DNA of 64,000 nt from an uncultured Gemmiger sp. (GTDB taxonomy: Bacteria; Bacillota; Clostridia; Oscillospirales; Ruminococcaceae). Where the stretch lies: the NCBI GenBank assembly GCA_944386225.1, contig CALXAH010000003.1, forward strand, positions 1 through 64,000. The letters are read 5' to 3'. The notes beneath the pieces were generated by a model. The model saw only the letters and a list, made by a program, of their open reading frames with translations. It was not told where the DNA came from and made no database searches. Of the stretch, positions 16,642 through 25,938 are shown one piece after another (position 1 is the stretch's first letter; the number at the start of each line of letters is the position of its first letter). The translations under genes were made by a program, and so were the position numbers.

Positions 16642-16875
16642 TCACATCAGCACGCCCAGCACGCCGCGGAACAGCATGTCCAGCAGCAGTACGCAGACGG
16701 TGCACACCGCCACTACCACGATAACGACAACCGTGTTGTTGATGACCTGCTTGCGGCTGGGCCACACAACCTTCTTCATCTCGCTGGCAGTGTCGCGGAA
16801 GAACTTGGCGATGCCTTTGAAAAAGCCTTTGACCCGGGCAAAAAAGCCGGGCTTTTTGCCAGTGTTCTGTGCCAT
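16642..16875 (-). CDS. secE: Preprotein translocase subunit SecE
   Basis: 77 residues from MAQNTGKKPGFFARVKGFFK; the frame is open further upstream through rpmG sequence. The SecE signature ASEMKKVVWPSRKQVINNTV precedes one membrane helix (VVVIVVVAVCTVCVLLLDML). It clamps SecY in the translocon. Standard rpmG-secE-nusG order. Confidence 0.95.
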   Translation of the reverse strand: MAQNTGKKPGFFARVKGFFKGIAKFFRDTASEMKKVVWPSRKQVINNTVVVIVVVAVCTVCVLLLDMLFRGVLGVLM

Positions 16876-16892
16876 AATTCGCTCCGCCTTTC

Positions 16893-17042
16893 TTACTTGG
16901 TCTCGCGATGGACAGTATGCTTTTTGCAGAAGCGGCAATACTTTTTCATCTCGAGCCGGTCAGGGCTGTTCTTCTTGTTCTTCATGGTGTTGTAGTTGCG
17001 CTGCTTGCACTCCGTGCAGGCCAGGGTGATCTTCACTCGCAT
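16893..17042 (-). CDS. rpmG: 50S ribosomal protein L33
   Basis: 49 residues: [20 protein letters not shown], then [20 protein letters not shown] and a short tail to HRETK. The two CxxC pairs mark the zinc-binding (C+) form of L33. GGAGGTG eleven bases before the ATG. First gene of the secE-nusG transcription unit. Confidence 0.95.
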   Translation of the reverse strand: MRVKITLACTECKQRNYNTMKNKKNSPDRLEMKKYCRFCKKHTVHRETK

Positions 17043-17148
17043 TTGTCTTCGGCACCTCCATTATAACGGTTTATTAAGCCTCCCTCAGACATGCGGGCTG
17101 CACCTAAAAATGGGCACAAAAAAATAAACCCGCAAAAGAGGTGCTACC

Positions 17149-17177
17149 ATAATACCACAAGTCCCGGGCCGCGTCAA
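17149..17177 (-). promoter_or_regulatory. Promoter of rpmG-secE-nusG-rplKA
   Basis: Minus strand TTGACG (17177-17172), 17-base spacer, TATTAT (17154-17149). The rest of 17043-17355 holds the rpmG leader and, on the plus strand, TATGAT near 17259 with a 4/6 -35 (TAGAAA), a possible ddl promoter. Confidence 0.75.
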
Positions 17178-17355
17178 GGGGCGCGGCGGCAGAAAATCCC
17201 GGTTTTTCGCCCGCAGCAAAATTGCCCGCAAAGGTAGAAATGCCGGTATTTTTATGCTATGATATGGATACCTATGTATAAAGTTCCCCCGTACCCTGCC
17301 GGGCGCGGGGATCACGCGGCAATATGCCGCTTAAGAGAAGGCAGGTTTTACAGCT

Positions 17356-18435
17356 ATGAACAAACAGCGTGTCGCCGTCCTGTTCGGCGGCGTTTCCAGT
17401 GAGCACGAGGTAAGCTGGAAGAGCGCCGCCACCATTCTGGGCGGCCTGGACGAGGAAAAATACGAGATCTATCCCATCGGCATCACCCGCGGGGGCGACT
17501 GGTTCTATTGCCCGCTGCCCTACGACCAGATCGCGGACGGCCGCTGGCGCCAGAGCCCCGACAAGATCCCCTGCACCCTGAGCCCCAGCCGGGCGGACGG
17601 CGGTTTCCTGCTGTTTGAGCAGGGCGGCGTGAAGCCCCTGCCGGTGGATGTGGTGTTCCCGGCGCTGCACGGCAAGAACGGCGAGGACGGCACCGTCCAG
17701 GGCCTGCTGGAACTGGCCGGGCTGCCCTATGTGGGCTGCGGCGTGCTGTCCAGCGCGGTCTGTATGGACAAGGCGGTGGCCAACACCCTGCTGGACGCGG
17801 CGGGGGTGCCCCGGTGCGAATGGCTCTGGGCCGGCCGGGCGGAATGCGCCGACTTTGAAGCCCTGCGCGCCCGGGTGGAGGGCCGCCTGCCCTACCCCAT
17901 CTTTGTAAAGCCGGCCAACGCGGGCAGCAGCGTGGGCATCAGCAAGGCCGCCGACGCCGCCCAGCTGAAAGCCGCCGTGGCCACCGCCCTGGCCGAGGAC
18001 GACAAGGTGGTGTTCGAGCGGTTCGTGGACGGGCAGGAAGTGGAATGCGCCGTGATCGGCAACGATACGGTCTGCGCCACCACCCCCGGCGAGATCCTGG
18101 TCAGCGCCGAGTTCTACACCTACGACGACAAGTATGTCAGCGGCACCAGCCGCACCGCCATCCCGGCCCAGCTGAGCGAGACCAAACAGCAGGAGGTGCG
18201 CGGCTGGGCGGAAAAGGCCTACCGGGTGCTGGGCTGCACCGGTCTGGCCCGGGCAGACTTCTTTGTGGAGCGGTCCACCGGCGAGGTGCTCTGCAACGAG
18301 CTGAACACCCTGCCCGGCTTCACCGCCATCAGCATGTACCCCAAACTCATGGAGGCGGCGGGCACGCCGCTGCCCCGTCTGCTGGACCGGCTGATCACCC
18401 TGGCGGTACAGCGGAGGGAGGGCCGCCATGGATAA
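17356..18435 (+). CDS. ddl: D-alanine--D-alanine ligase
   Basis: 359 residues, ATP-grasp fold. N-terminal VAVLFGGVSSEHEVSWKSA, FPALHGKNGEDGTVQGLLEL, the ATP-grasp loop PIFVKPANAGSSVGISKA and catalytic LCNELNTLPGFTAISMYPKL. Makes the D-Ala-D-Ala dipeptide for peptidoglycan. The omega-loop region (EFYTYDDKYVSGTSR) contains the YxxK-type Tyr of D-Ala-specific ligases rather than a VanA-type His, so D-Ala-D-Ala is expected. First gene of ddl-murI-DUF1934-argS. Confidence 0.93.
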   Translation: MNKQRVAVLFGGVSSEHEVSWKSAATILGGLDEEKYEIYPIGITRGGDWFYCPLPYDQIADGRWRQSPDKIPCTLSPSRADGGFLLFEQGGVKPLPVDVVFPALHGKNGEDGTVQGLLELAGLPYVGCGVLSSAVCMDKAVANTLLDAAGVPRCEWLWAGRAECADFEALRARVEGRLPYPIFVKPANAGSSVGISKAADAAQLKAAVATALAEDDKVVFERFVDGQEVECAVIGNDTVCATTPGEILVSAEFYTYDDKYVSGTSRTAIPAQLSETKQQEVRGWAEKAYRVLGCTGLARADFFVERSTGEVLCNELNTLPGFTAISMYPKLMEAAGTPLPRLLDRLITLAVQRREGRHG

Positions 18436-19237
18436 GCGGCCCATCGGGGTATTCGACTCCGGGCTGGGCGGCCTGACCGCCGTGCGGGAGCTGCGCCGCA
18501 TCCTGCCCGGGGAGGACATTGTGTATTTCGGGGACACCGGCCGGGTTCCCTACGGCACCCGCGGGCGGGACACGATTCTGCAGTACGCCCGCCAGGATGT
18601 GCGGTTTCTGCTGGCCCAGGACGTCAAGTTCATCATGGCCGCCTGCGGTACCGTGAGCAGCATATATCCCACCGAGGAGGCCTCCCGGCTGCCGGTGCCC
18701 TACACCGGGGTGGTGGGGGCCACCGCCCGGGCGGCGGCAGCGGCCACCCGCAGCGGCCGGATCGGGGTGATCGGCACCGCGGCCACCGTGCGCAGCGGCA
18801 GCTTCGCGGCGGTGCTGGCCCAGCTGGACAGCCGGCTGGAAGTGCGGGCCAAGGCCTGCCCCATGTTTGTGCCGCTGGTGGAGAACGGCTACGTGACCCC
18901 CGGCGACCCGGTTGCGCTGGCCATCGCCCACCAGTATCTGGACGAACTGCGGGACGCGGGGGTGGACACCCTGATCCTGGGCTGCACCCACTATCCCCTG
19001 CTGACCGGCACCATCCGGATGGTGATGGGCCCGGACGTGGCCCTGATCGACCCGGGCCGGGAAACCGCCGACGCGGTGAAGGACGCGCTGGAACAGCTGG
19101 AACTGCTGAACGGCGAAGGCGGCGCCGCCCGCTATTATGTAAGCGACGCGGTGGAGCAGTTCCGCCAGGTGGCGGATCTGTTTTTGGGGGAGTACGCCGG
19201 CGGGCCGGTGGAGCAGATCCCCATTGAGACCTATTGA
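18428..19237 (+). CDS. murI: Glutamate racemase
   Basis: 269 residues overlapping ddl by 8 bases. MDKRPIGVFDSGLGGLTAVR, VYFGDTGRVPYGTR and the second catalytic Cys in ILGCTHYPLL match MurI. The first catalytic motif reads AACGTVSS instead of the usual ACNTASA: Cys is kept, Asn is Gly. It supplies D-Glu for peptidoglycan, in keeping with its partner ddl. An alternative Asp/Glu racemase homologue lies at 23175. Confidence 0.9.
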   Translation: MDKRPIGVFDSGLGGLTAVRELRRILPGEDIVYFGDTGRVPYGTRGRDTILQYARQDVRFLLAQDVKFIMAACGTVSSIYPTEEASRLPVPYTGVVGATARAAAAATRSGRIGVIGTAATVRSGSFAAVLAQLDSRLEVRAKACPMFVPLVENGYVTPGDPVALAIAHQYLDELRDAGVDTLILGCTHYPLLTGTIRMVMGPDVALIDPGRETADAVKDALEQLELLNGEGGAARYYVSDAVEQFRQVADLFLGEYAGGPVEQIPIETY

Positions 19238-19272
19238 CCCACGCACAGGAGAAACAAAAGAAAGGAACGAGC

Positions 19273-19710
19273 ATGCGCGAGGAGTATCTGATCCGGATCC
19301 ACGGGGTGATGGAACAGGACGACGACCGGGACAGCGTGGAGCTGATGACCCGGGGCAGCTTTGTCTGCCGGGAGGGCAGTTTCTATATTACCTATAAAGA
19401 AACAGAGGCCACCGGCTACGAAGGCTGCACCACCGTGGTACGGGTAAACCGGGACCAGCGGCGTGTGAGCATGATGCGGTACGGCAAAACCTCCAGCCAG
19501 CTGGTGATTGAAAAGGGTGTGCGGCACATCTGCCACTATGAAACCGCCTATGGCGCCATGAGCCTGGGGGTGGCCGCCGATGAAATCGAAAGCCACCTGA
19601 CCGAGGACGGCGGCGAGGTACGGTTCAGCTACACCCTGGACACCGAACTGAACGGCCTGGTGAGCCGGAACCTGGTGCACATCACGGTGCAGCCGGTCCC
19701 GCCCCAGTGA
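19273..19710 (+). CDS. DUF1934 (YwiB-like) calycin protein
   Basis: 145 residues from MREEYLIRIHGVMEQDDDRD (AAAGGAACG upstream). The alternating beta pattern (FYITYKETEATGYEG, TTVVRVNRDQRRVSMMRYG, MSLGVAADEI, VRFSYTLDTEL) is that of DUF1934, a small beta-barrel family commonly encoded just upstream of argS in Firmicutes. Function unknown. Confidence 0.85.
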   Translation: MREEYLIRIHGVMEQDDDRDSVELMTRGSFVCREGSFYITYKETEATGYEGCTTVVRVNRDQRRVSMMRYGKTSSQLVIEKGVRHICHYETAYGAMSLGVAADEIESHLTEDGGEVRFSYTLDTELNGLVSRNLVHITVQPVPPQ

Positions 19711-19750
19711 ACAGGAATATACCAAATCATATAAAGAGAGGAAATGAAAC

Positions 19751-21538
19751 GTGGAGAAACAGTACGCGGAACTGATCGCCGAAATGAAAGAGACCTACAA
19801 GAACTACAACCCCCGCCAGGCCAGTCTGGACGAGGCCCGGGCCCTGCTGACCCAGGCCGCCCAGGCCGCCATGGCGGCAGGCGACCTGCCCCAGGTGGAA
19901 CTGCCGGACTTCATCGTGGAGATCCCCGCGGACCCGAAAAACGGCGACGTGGCCTGCAACCTGGCCATGGCCGGCGCCCGGGTGTTCAAGAAGGCCCCCC
20001 GCCAGATCGCCGAGGCCATCCTGGCCCATCTGCCCGACCTGACGGACAGCCCCGTGGACCGGGTGGAGATCGCCGGCCCCGGCTTTCTGAACGTGTACCT
20101 GAGCACCGGGCCCTACACCGGCACCGTCTACGCCGCCACCCTGAACGAGGAGTACGGCCGCACCGACTGGGGCAAGGGCCAGAAGGTGAACGTGGAGTTT
20201 GTTTCCGCCAACCCCACCGGCCCCATGCACCTGGGCAACGCCCGGGGCGGCGCGCTGGGCGACTGCCTGGCCGCGGTGCTGGACTGGGCCGGCTGCGATG
20301 TGACCCGTGAGTTCTACGTGAATGACGCGGGCAACCAGATCCAGAAGTTCGGCAAGAGCCTGAGCGTGCGCTACCAGCAGATCTTTGTGGGCGAGGAGGC
20401 CGCTCCCCTGCCGGAGGACTGCTACCAGGGCGAGGACATCAAGGTTCTGGCCCGGGCCTTTGCGGATCAGGAAGGCGACAAGTGGATGACCGCCGACGAG
20501 GAGGCCCGCAAGCAGGCCCTGATCGACTTTGCCCTGCCCAAGAACATCGCCGGGCTGGAGCGGGATCTGGCCAAATACCGGATCACCTACGACGTGTGGT
20601 TCCGGGAGAGCACCCTGCACGACAGCGGCGCGGTGCAGGCGGTGGTGGACAAACTGCTGGCCAGCGGCGCCTGCTACAAGGCGGAGGACGGCGCCATCCT
20701 GTACCGCAGCGCCCAGTTCAGCGAGAAGTACGGCGCGGCCAACAAGCGCAAGGACGAGGACGAGGCCAAGGACGAGGTGCTGGTGCGTGCCAACGGCATC
20801 CCCACCTACTTTGCCGCCGACATCGCCTACCATTACAACAAGCTGGCGGTGCGGGGCTTTGACAAAGCCATCGACGTGTGGGGCGCGGACCATCACGGCC
20901 ACGTGGCCCGGATGAAGGGCGCCATGGACGCGGTGGGCCTGGACGGCACCAAGCTGGACGTGGTGCTGATGCAGCTGGTCAAGCTGGTGCGGGACGGCCA
21001 GCCCGTGCGGATGAGCAAGCGCACCGGCAAGGCCATCACCCTGACCGACCTGCTGGACGAGGTGCCCATCGACAGCGCCCGCTTCTTCTTCAACCTGCGG
21101 GAAGCGGGCAGCCAGGTGGAGTTTGACCTGGATCTGGCCGTCAAGGAGGACAGCGACAACCCGGTGTACTATGTGCAGTACGCCCACGCCCGTATCTGCT
21201 CCATCCTGAAGAAGCTGGCCGCCGCCGGCATCGAGTACGAGGGCATCCACGCCTGGGCGGGCTACACCTGGCCGGAAGAGGCCGAGCGGGACCTGATCCG
21301 CGCGGTGGGCGCCTTCCCCGCCGAGATCGTGACCGCGGCCAAGAACTACGACCCGGCCCGCATCACCCGGTACGTGATCGACCTGGCCGGCAGCTTCCAC
21401 AAGTTCTACAACAGCTGCCGCATCCTGGACGCCGAGCCCGCCACCCGGCAGGCCCGCATCGCCCTGTGCCTGGCGGTGAAGCAGGTTATCTTCAACGTGC
21501 TGACCATGTTCAAGATCACCGTGCCCGAGCAGATGTAA
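19751..21538 (+). CDS. argS: Arginine--tRNA ligase
   Basis: 595 residues from GTG 19751 (AGAGAGGAAA upstream). Class I synthetase: HIGH-type motif in SANPTGPMHLGNARGG (about residue 158), MSKRTGKAITL (about 421) and a C-terminal DALR anticodon domain (YVIDLAGSFHKFYNSCRILD). Charges tRNA-Arg. Last gene of its unit. Confidence 0.97.
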   Translation: MEKQYAELIAEMKETYKNYNPRQASLDEARALLTQAAQAAMAAGDLPQVELPDFIVEIPADPKNGDVACNLAMAGARVFKKAPRQIAEAILAHLPDLTDSPVDRVEIAGPGFLNVYLSTGPYTGTVYAATLNEEYGRTDWGKGQKVNVEFVSANPTGPMHLGNARGGALGDCLAAVLDWAGCDVTREFYVNDAGNQIQKFGKSLSVRYQQIFVGEEAAPLPEDCYQGEDIKVLARAFADQEGDKWMTADEEARKQALIDFALPKNIAGLERDLAKYRITYDVWFRESTLHDSGAVQAVVDKLLASGACYKAEDGAILYRSAQFSEKYGAANKRKDEDEAKDEVLVRANGIPTYFAADIAYHYNKLAVRGFDKAIDVWGADHHGHVARMKGAMDAVGLDGTKLDVVLMQLVKLVRDGQPVRMSKRTGKAITLTDLLDEVPIDSARFFFNLREAGSQVEFDLDLAVKEDSDNPVYYVQYAHARICSILKKLAAAGIEYEGIHAWAGYTWPEEAERDLIRAVGAFPAEIVTAAKNYDPARITRYVIDLAGSFHKFYNSCRILDAEPATRQARIALCLAVKQVIFNVLTMFKITVPEQM

Positions 21539-21577
21539 CAACACAAAACCCGCCCCGGTAACCCGGTGCGGGCATAG

Positions 21578-21614
21578 AAAAGGTGGATCGCATATGGCGA
21601 CCCACCTTCTTTAT
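21578..21614 (+). terminator. argS terminator
   Basis: AAGGTGGATCGC pairs with GCGACCCACCTT (one mismatch), followed by CTTTATTG. A second GC-rich hairpin (21548-21573) precedes it. Confidence 0.7.
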
Positions 21615-21713
21615 TGTACCGCAAAACCCGCCCCAATTTCAAGACAACATTTGTACAAATTTTGGGCGTTTTTTCCATATAGTTCGTCAATGGATTTTTC
21701 CCCTGCCTGCGTA

Positions 21714-21719
21714 TATAAT
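21714..21719 (+). promoter_or_regulatory. -10 element of the non-coding transcript
   Basis: TATAAT in the context CTGCGTATATAATATAGAC. No good -35 is visible 16-18 bases upstream, so this may need an activator or an alternative sigma factor. Confidence 0.5.
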
Positions 21720-21725
21720 ATAGAC

Positions 21726-23011
21726 AAAGAAAGACAGACAGCGAAAAGGAAAGGCTCAGGGGAGCCGGAAACGCTGACTATCGAAAGAAAGGAGCGATCC
21801 CGATGTCCAATACTGAACCCGTGCAGCAGTGGCAGGCACGGGGGCGCTGAACAAGAACCGCTTAACCAGATGCGGGTGGTAACCCGGAAAGACCAAATGA
21901 GCTGAGTTCTTAAAAAAGCGATCACCCCGTGTTCCTGCCGAAGAGGAACCCTTTAATATAGATGGTACAAGAAACGACTTGGTTTGAACGTTCGAAGATT
22001 CAAGAAATATTTTGAGTTGCGAAACAAACCCGATCGACTGGCCACCTAACAAACGATCAGAAGATTCTCATTTCGGTTTTTCCGAAGTGAAATACCAAAT
22101 TTATCTGACCGAACATTTTTTCAACAACAAGAGGCTTTGACGCCGATGCACAAGTAAATTTGTATCGCGCATCCCCTGTTTCGGAGATCCGAAACCGCAC
22201 CTTTCAAAAGCGTGGCTGCTTCTCAACAATGCGATGGCGGCGTTCAGACATCAGTCCACTGCGGGACGTGCAGGTCGGATAACCGGCATGCGGATGCACA
22301 ACTTCCAAAACTTGTGAGGTTTACTCCAATGTACTGAATTGTGATCGCCCTCGATCCCCAGGAGAAAGGGCAGGAAAACAATAGTCAGGTACTATTGCGA
22401 AGAACGGGGGCCCTAAACCCGTCCGTTGTACGAACAGCAAGGTCCGCACTTTCCTGATAAGAGAGCAGGCGGATAGCGTTCGTGGATACCGTTCATGGCT
22501 CCCGTTTTATTACCGCCCGAATGGGTCTGGTACAGCCGGCAAATGCATATCCGGATGCGGTGTACGCCCGGATGGCTGCCCGGAAAATTCGGAACAGGGT
22601 TTCCGAATGATTCTTCCTCAAAAGGAAAACGCGTTGAAACGTATCCCAAACCCCGAACCGCAAACGAAAAAATCTGTATACCGCCTCTGCCTTGCATCAT
22701 AAGCAACCAGCAGTTTCAAAGGCAACCCATGGATCTTTTTCAAAAGCATACGGGAATTAAGAACGAGTGATGTCCGCGTAAAACCGATTGGCAAGGCAGA
22801 ATTCGGAAAATTACCCCGATTTTGAATCAACTTTCGAGCAGATATAGGATTGGGATTTCTGGTAAATCTTCTATCAAACGTTTCATCCAATCGCGCAGAT
22901 CGATCCCTGTAAGGATATGAATGATCCGGCCGAAATACCACAGAATTAAGAGGGCAGTCCAATGTACTGAACAATTTCGCGCGAGCGCCGTGTCCGGCGC
23001 TCGCGTTTTTT
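21726..23011 (+). ncRNA. Candidate large structured non-coding RNA (about 1.28 kb)
   Basis: No frame here on either strand exceeds about 140 codons, has an RBS, or resembles a protein, and base composition is clearly lower in GC than the flanking genes. The region is bounded by a -10 box and a strong terminator. It holds many perfect hairpins: CAGCG/CGCTG enclosing GGCTC/GAGCC (21739-21776), CCCGTGC/GCACGGG (21818-21842), GTTCCT/AGGAAC (21931-21949), CATTTCGG/CCGAAGTG (22069-22089), GTTTCGG/CCGAAAC (22178-22195), CAATAGT/ACTATTG (22379-22397), ATTCGGAA/TTCCGAAT (22587-22608), TTCCT/AGGAA (22614-22627). TCCAATGTACTGAA occurs at 22325 and 22958, with TCCAATACTGAA at 21806. It matches no large bacterial RNA class I can recall in detail (OLE, GOLLD, ROOL, group II intron, tmRNA, RNase P); a known class cannot be excluded. 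Confidence 0.65.
22980..23011 (+). terminator. Terminator of the non-coding transcript
   Basis: Perfect 10-base stem CGCGAGCGCC / GGCGCTCGCG with a 6-base loop and TTTTTT. There is no gene immediately upstream of it on the plus strand other than the non-coding region. Confidence 0.9.
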
Positions 23012-23174
23012 GTTGTGTGGGTTCCGGGCGTCGGTTGCAAAACCTGCGGCGATATGGTACGATAAAACAGGCCATAAGCCCCGGATTTTCCCGCTGCGGA
23101 ACCGGCGGCCGGGCCCGAAACTCTGTGCGCCGCGCCCTTCCCTGCGCGCCGCCCGAAAAGGGGGGCTTTAGTTT

Positions 23175-23903
23175 TTGAAGCCTGTACAACAGCCCAAACA
23201 TCCCGTGCTGGGCATCCTGGGAGGCCTGGGGCCCATGAGCACGGTCTACTTTTACGAGATGCTTACCCGGCATACCGTGGCCCACTGCGACCAGGATCAT
23301 CTGGACATCGTGATCTCCAGCCGGGCCACCACCCCCGACCGCACCGCCTATATCCTGGGCCAGAGCCACGAGGATCCCTTTGCGGTGATGGAACAGGACG
23401 CCCGGATGCTGGTGGAATACGGCGCCACGCTGCTGGCCATTCCCTGCAACACGGCCCATTATTTTTACGACCGGCTTTCCCGCAGCCTACCGGTGCCGGT
23501 GCTGAACATGGTGCAGCTTACCGCCCGTCAGGCCAAAAAGATGGGCTGCACCAAGCTGGGTATTCTGGCCACCACCGGCACGGTGGCCAGCGGCACCTAC
23601 CAGGCCGTCTGCGAGGCAGAGGGGCTGCAGTGGGCAGTTCCCTCCCCGGCCCGGCAGTCCGCTTTGATGGAGATCATCTACTGCCAGATCAAGCAGGGCC
23701 AGCGGGCGGATATGACCCGCTTTATGGAAATTGCCGACGAGCTGCGTGCCGCCGGCTGTCAGCAGGCGGTGCTGGGCTGCACTGAACTGTCCCTGATCAA
23801 GCGGGACGAGGGGCTGGATTCCTTCTTCCTGGACAGCACCGAAGTGCTGGCCAAAGAAACCCTGGCCGTATGTGGAAAGCCCAGCGAAGGGTTTTCCTTC
23901 TGA
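23175..23903 (+). CDS. Aspartate/glutamate racemase family protein
   Basis: 242 residues from TTG 23175 with GGGGGG upstream. GILGGLGPMSTVYFYEMLTR at the N-terminus and the two Cys motifs AIPCNTAHYFYDRL and AVLGCTELSLI match the PLP-independent Asp/Glu racemase (YgeA/RacX) group. Likely interconverts L- and D-aspartate or another acidic or broad-spectrum amino acid; substrate is not readable. A GC hairpin (GGCGCCG...CGGCGCC, 23912-23939) follows the stop. Confidence 0.85.
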   Translation: MKPVQQPKHPVLGILGGLGPMSTVYFYEMLTRHTVAHCDQDHLDIVISSRATTPDRTAYILGQSHEDPFAVMEQDARMLVEYGATLLAIPCNTAHYFYDRLSRSLPVPVLNMVQLTARQAKKMGCTKLGILATTGTVASGTYQAVCEAEGLQWAVPSPARQSALMEIIYCQIKQGQRADMTRFMEIADELRAAGCQQAVLGCTELSLIKRDEGLDSFFLDSTEVLAKETLAVCGKPSEGFSF

Positions 23904-23961
23904 GATTGTTATTCCGGCGCCGTTCCATTCGCGGCGCCGTTTAAGAAAGGACAGAAGCAAG

Positions 23962-25938
23962 ATGAGCGAGAAAAAAACATTCTACATCACAACCCCCATC
24001 TACTACCCCAGCGACAAGCTGCACATCGGCCACAGCTACACCACCGTAGCCTGTGACGCGCTGGCCCGCTACAAGCGGATGCAGGGCTACGACGTGATGT
24101 TCCTGACCGGCACCGACGAGCACGGCCAGAAGATCCAGGACAAGGCCGCCGACAAGGGCGTGACCCCCAAGGCCTATGTGGACGAGATCGTGGCAGGCGT
24201 CAAGGACCTGTGGAAACTGCTGAACATCAGCTACGACCGGTTTATCCGCACCACTGACGAGTACCATATGGAGAGCTGCCAGAAGATCTTCACCAAGCTG
24301 TACGAGCAGGGCGATATCTACAAGGGCGTGTACAAGGGCCACTACTGCAAGCCCTGCGAAAGCTTCTGGACCACCAGCCAGCTGAAGGACGGCAAGTGCC
24401 CCGACTGCGGCCGCGACGTATACGAGGCCGAGGAGGAAGCCTACTTCTTCCGCACCAGCAAGTACGCCGACCGTCTGCTGAAGCTGTACGAGGAGAATCC
24501 CCAGTTCATTCAGCCGGAAAGCCGCAAGAACGAGATGATCAGCTTCATCAACCAGGGCCTGCAGGACACCTGCGTGTCCCGTACCACGGTGCCCTGGGGC
24601 ATCCCGGTTCCCTTTGATCAGAAGCACACCATGTACGTGTGGGTGGACGCGCTGAGCAACTACATCAGCGCCCTGGGCTTCGGCAATCACGCCTACAACG
24701 ACTACGACAAGTTCTGGCCCGCCGACCTGCACATGGTAGGCAAGGAGATCCTGCGGTTCCACACCATCCTGTGGCCCGCCATGCTGATGGCGCTGGATCT
24801 GCCCCTGCCCAAGCGGGTGTTCGGCCACGGCTGGCTGCTGCTGGACGGCGGCAAGATGAGCAAATCCAAGGGCAACGTGGTGGACCCGGTGGTGCTGGCC
24901 GACCGGTACAGCGTGGACGCCATCCGCTACTTCCTGCTGCGGGAGATCCCCTTCGGCAACGACGGCATCTTCAGCAACGAGGCCCTGATCAACCGCATCA
25001 ACTCCGACCTGGCCAACGACCTGGGCAACCTGCTCAGCCGCACCGTGGCCATGGTGGAGAAGTACTTCGGCGGCACGGTGCCTGCCGTGCGGGAGGCCGG
25101 CGAATTTGACCAGGATCTGATCGACACGGTCAGCGCCATGCCCGACCGCGTGACCAAGGCCATGGACGAGCTGCTGATTCCCCAGGCCACCCAGGAGATC
25201 TTCAAGGCCATCCAGCGCGCCAACAAGTACATCGACGAAACCGCCCCCTGGGCGCTGGCCAAAAACGAGGAGAACAAGCCCCGTCTGGCCATGGTGCTGT
25301 ACAACCTGTGCGAAGCGTTGCGCTACGCCACCGTGATGCTGGCCCCCTTCCTGCCTGAGACCGCCGACAAGATGGCGGTACAGCTGGGCCTGACCGAGGC
25401 CGACCGCCGCTTTGGCGATCTGCATTTCGGCGGCAAGGCCGAGTACACCGTGCACAAGGGCGATGCGCTGTTCCCGCGTATCGACGTGGCCAAGGAGCTG
25501 GCCGAACTGGAAGCCCGTCAGGCGGCTGCCCAGGCCGCGGCCAAGGCGGCCGAACCCGCCCCCGCGCCCCAGCCCGCCGCCCCGGCCGAGCCGATCGAGC
25601 ATCAGCCGGAGATCGCCTTTGACGATTTCTGCAAGGTGGAGATGCGGGTGGCCCAGGTGCTGACCTGCGAGACCCTGCCCGAGAGCAAGAAGCTGCTCAA
25701 GATGACCCTGTTTGACGGCGAGCGGGAGCGCACCATCCTGTCCGGCATCGCCAAGTGGTACAAGCCGGAGGATCTGATCGGCCGCAAGGTGGGCATCGTG
25801 GCCAACCTGGCCCCCCGCCCGATGATGAAGGGCAAGTACGTCAGCGAGGGCATGGTGATGGCAGCCGACACCGCCGACGGCGGCGCTTCGGTGGTATTCT
25901 TCCCCGACGACGTGCCCGCGGGCAGCGGCATCCACTGA
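23962..25938 (+). CDS. metG: Methionine--tRNA ligase
   Basis: 658 residues from MSEKKTFYITTPIYYPSDKL (AAGAAAGGACAG upstream; the open frame extends into the racemase gene). HIGH in KLHIGHSYTT (22-25), zinc ligands in CKPCESFW and CPDCGRDV, KMSKSKGNVVD (about 297), anticodon domain, an Ala/Pro linker (residues 525-555) and a C-terminal OB-fold tRNA-binding domain (FDDFCKVEMRVAQVLTCETL). Charges initiator and elongator tRNA-Met. Confidence 0.97.
   Translation: MSEKKTFYITTPIYYPSDKLHIGHSYTTVACDALARYKRMQGYDVMFLTGTDEHGQKIQDKAADKGVTPKAYVDEIVAGVKDLWKLLNISYDRFIRTTDEYHMESCQKIFTKLYEQGDIYKGVYKGHYCKPCESFWTTSQLKDGKCPDCGRDVYEAEEEAYFFRTSKYADRLLKLYEENPQFIQPESRKNEMISFINQGLQDTCVSRTTVPWGIPVPFDQKHTMYVWVDALSNYISALGFGNHAYNDYDKFWPADLHMVGKEILRFHTILWPAMLMALDLPLPKRVFGHGWLLLDGGKMSKSKGNVVDPVVLADRYSVDAIRYFLLREIPFGNDGIFSNEALINRINSDLANDLGNLLSRTVAMVEKYFGGTVPAVREAGEFDQDLIDTVSAMPDRVTKAMDELLIPQATQEIFKAIQRANKYIDETAPWALAKNEENKPRLAMVLYNLCEALRYATVMLAPFLPETADKMAVQLGLTEADRRFGDLHFGGKAEYTVHKGDALFPRIDVAKELAELEARQAAAQAAAKAAEPAPAPQPAAPAEPIEHQPEIAFDDFCKVEMRVAQVLTCETLPESKKLLKMTLFDGERERTILSGIAKWYKPEDLIGRKVGIVANLAPRPMMKGKYVSEGMVMAADTADGGASVVFFPDDVPAGSGIH

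Noticed and set aside
17041-17070. TATAAT just before rpmG as its promoter
   Set aside because: It would place the transcription start almost on the RBS and has no -35; the TTGACG-17-TATTAT at 17149-17177 is much better.
22495-22770. 91-codon plus-strand frame inside the non-coding region
   Set aside because: No RBS and a composition unlike a protein; it overlaps perfect RNA hairpins at 22587-22627.
21726-23011. Group II intron, tmRNA or RNase P as the explanation of the non-coding region
   Set aside because: No domain V/VI motif or reverse transcriptase, no tRNA-like ends or tag reading frame, and no conserved RNase P core sequence was found.
22618-23040. 140-codon minus-strand frame inside the non-coding region
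   Set aside because: No RBS, no recognisable domain, codon use unlike neighbours, and it would have to read across the perfect terminator at 22980-23011.
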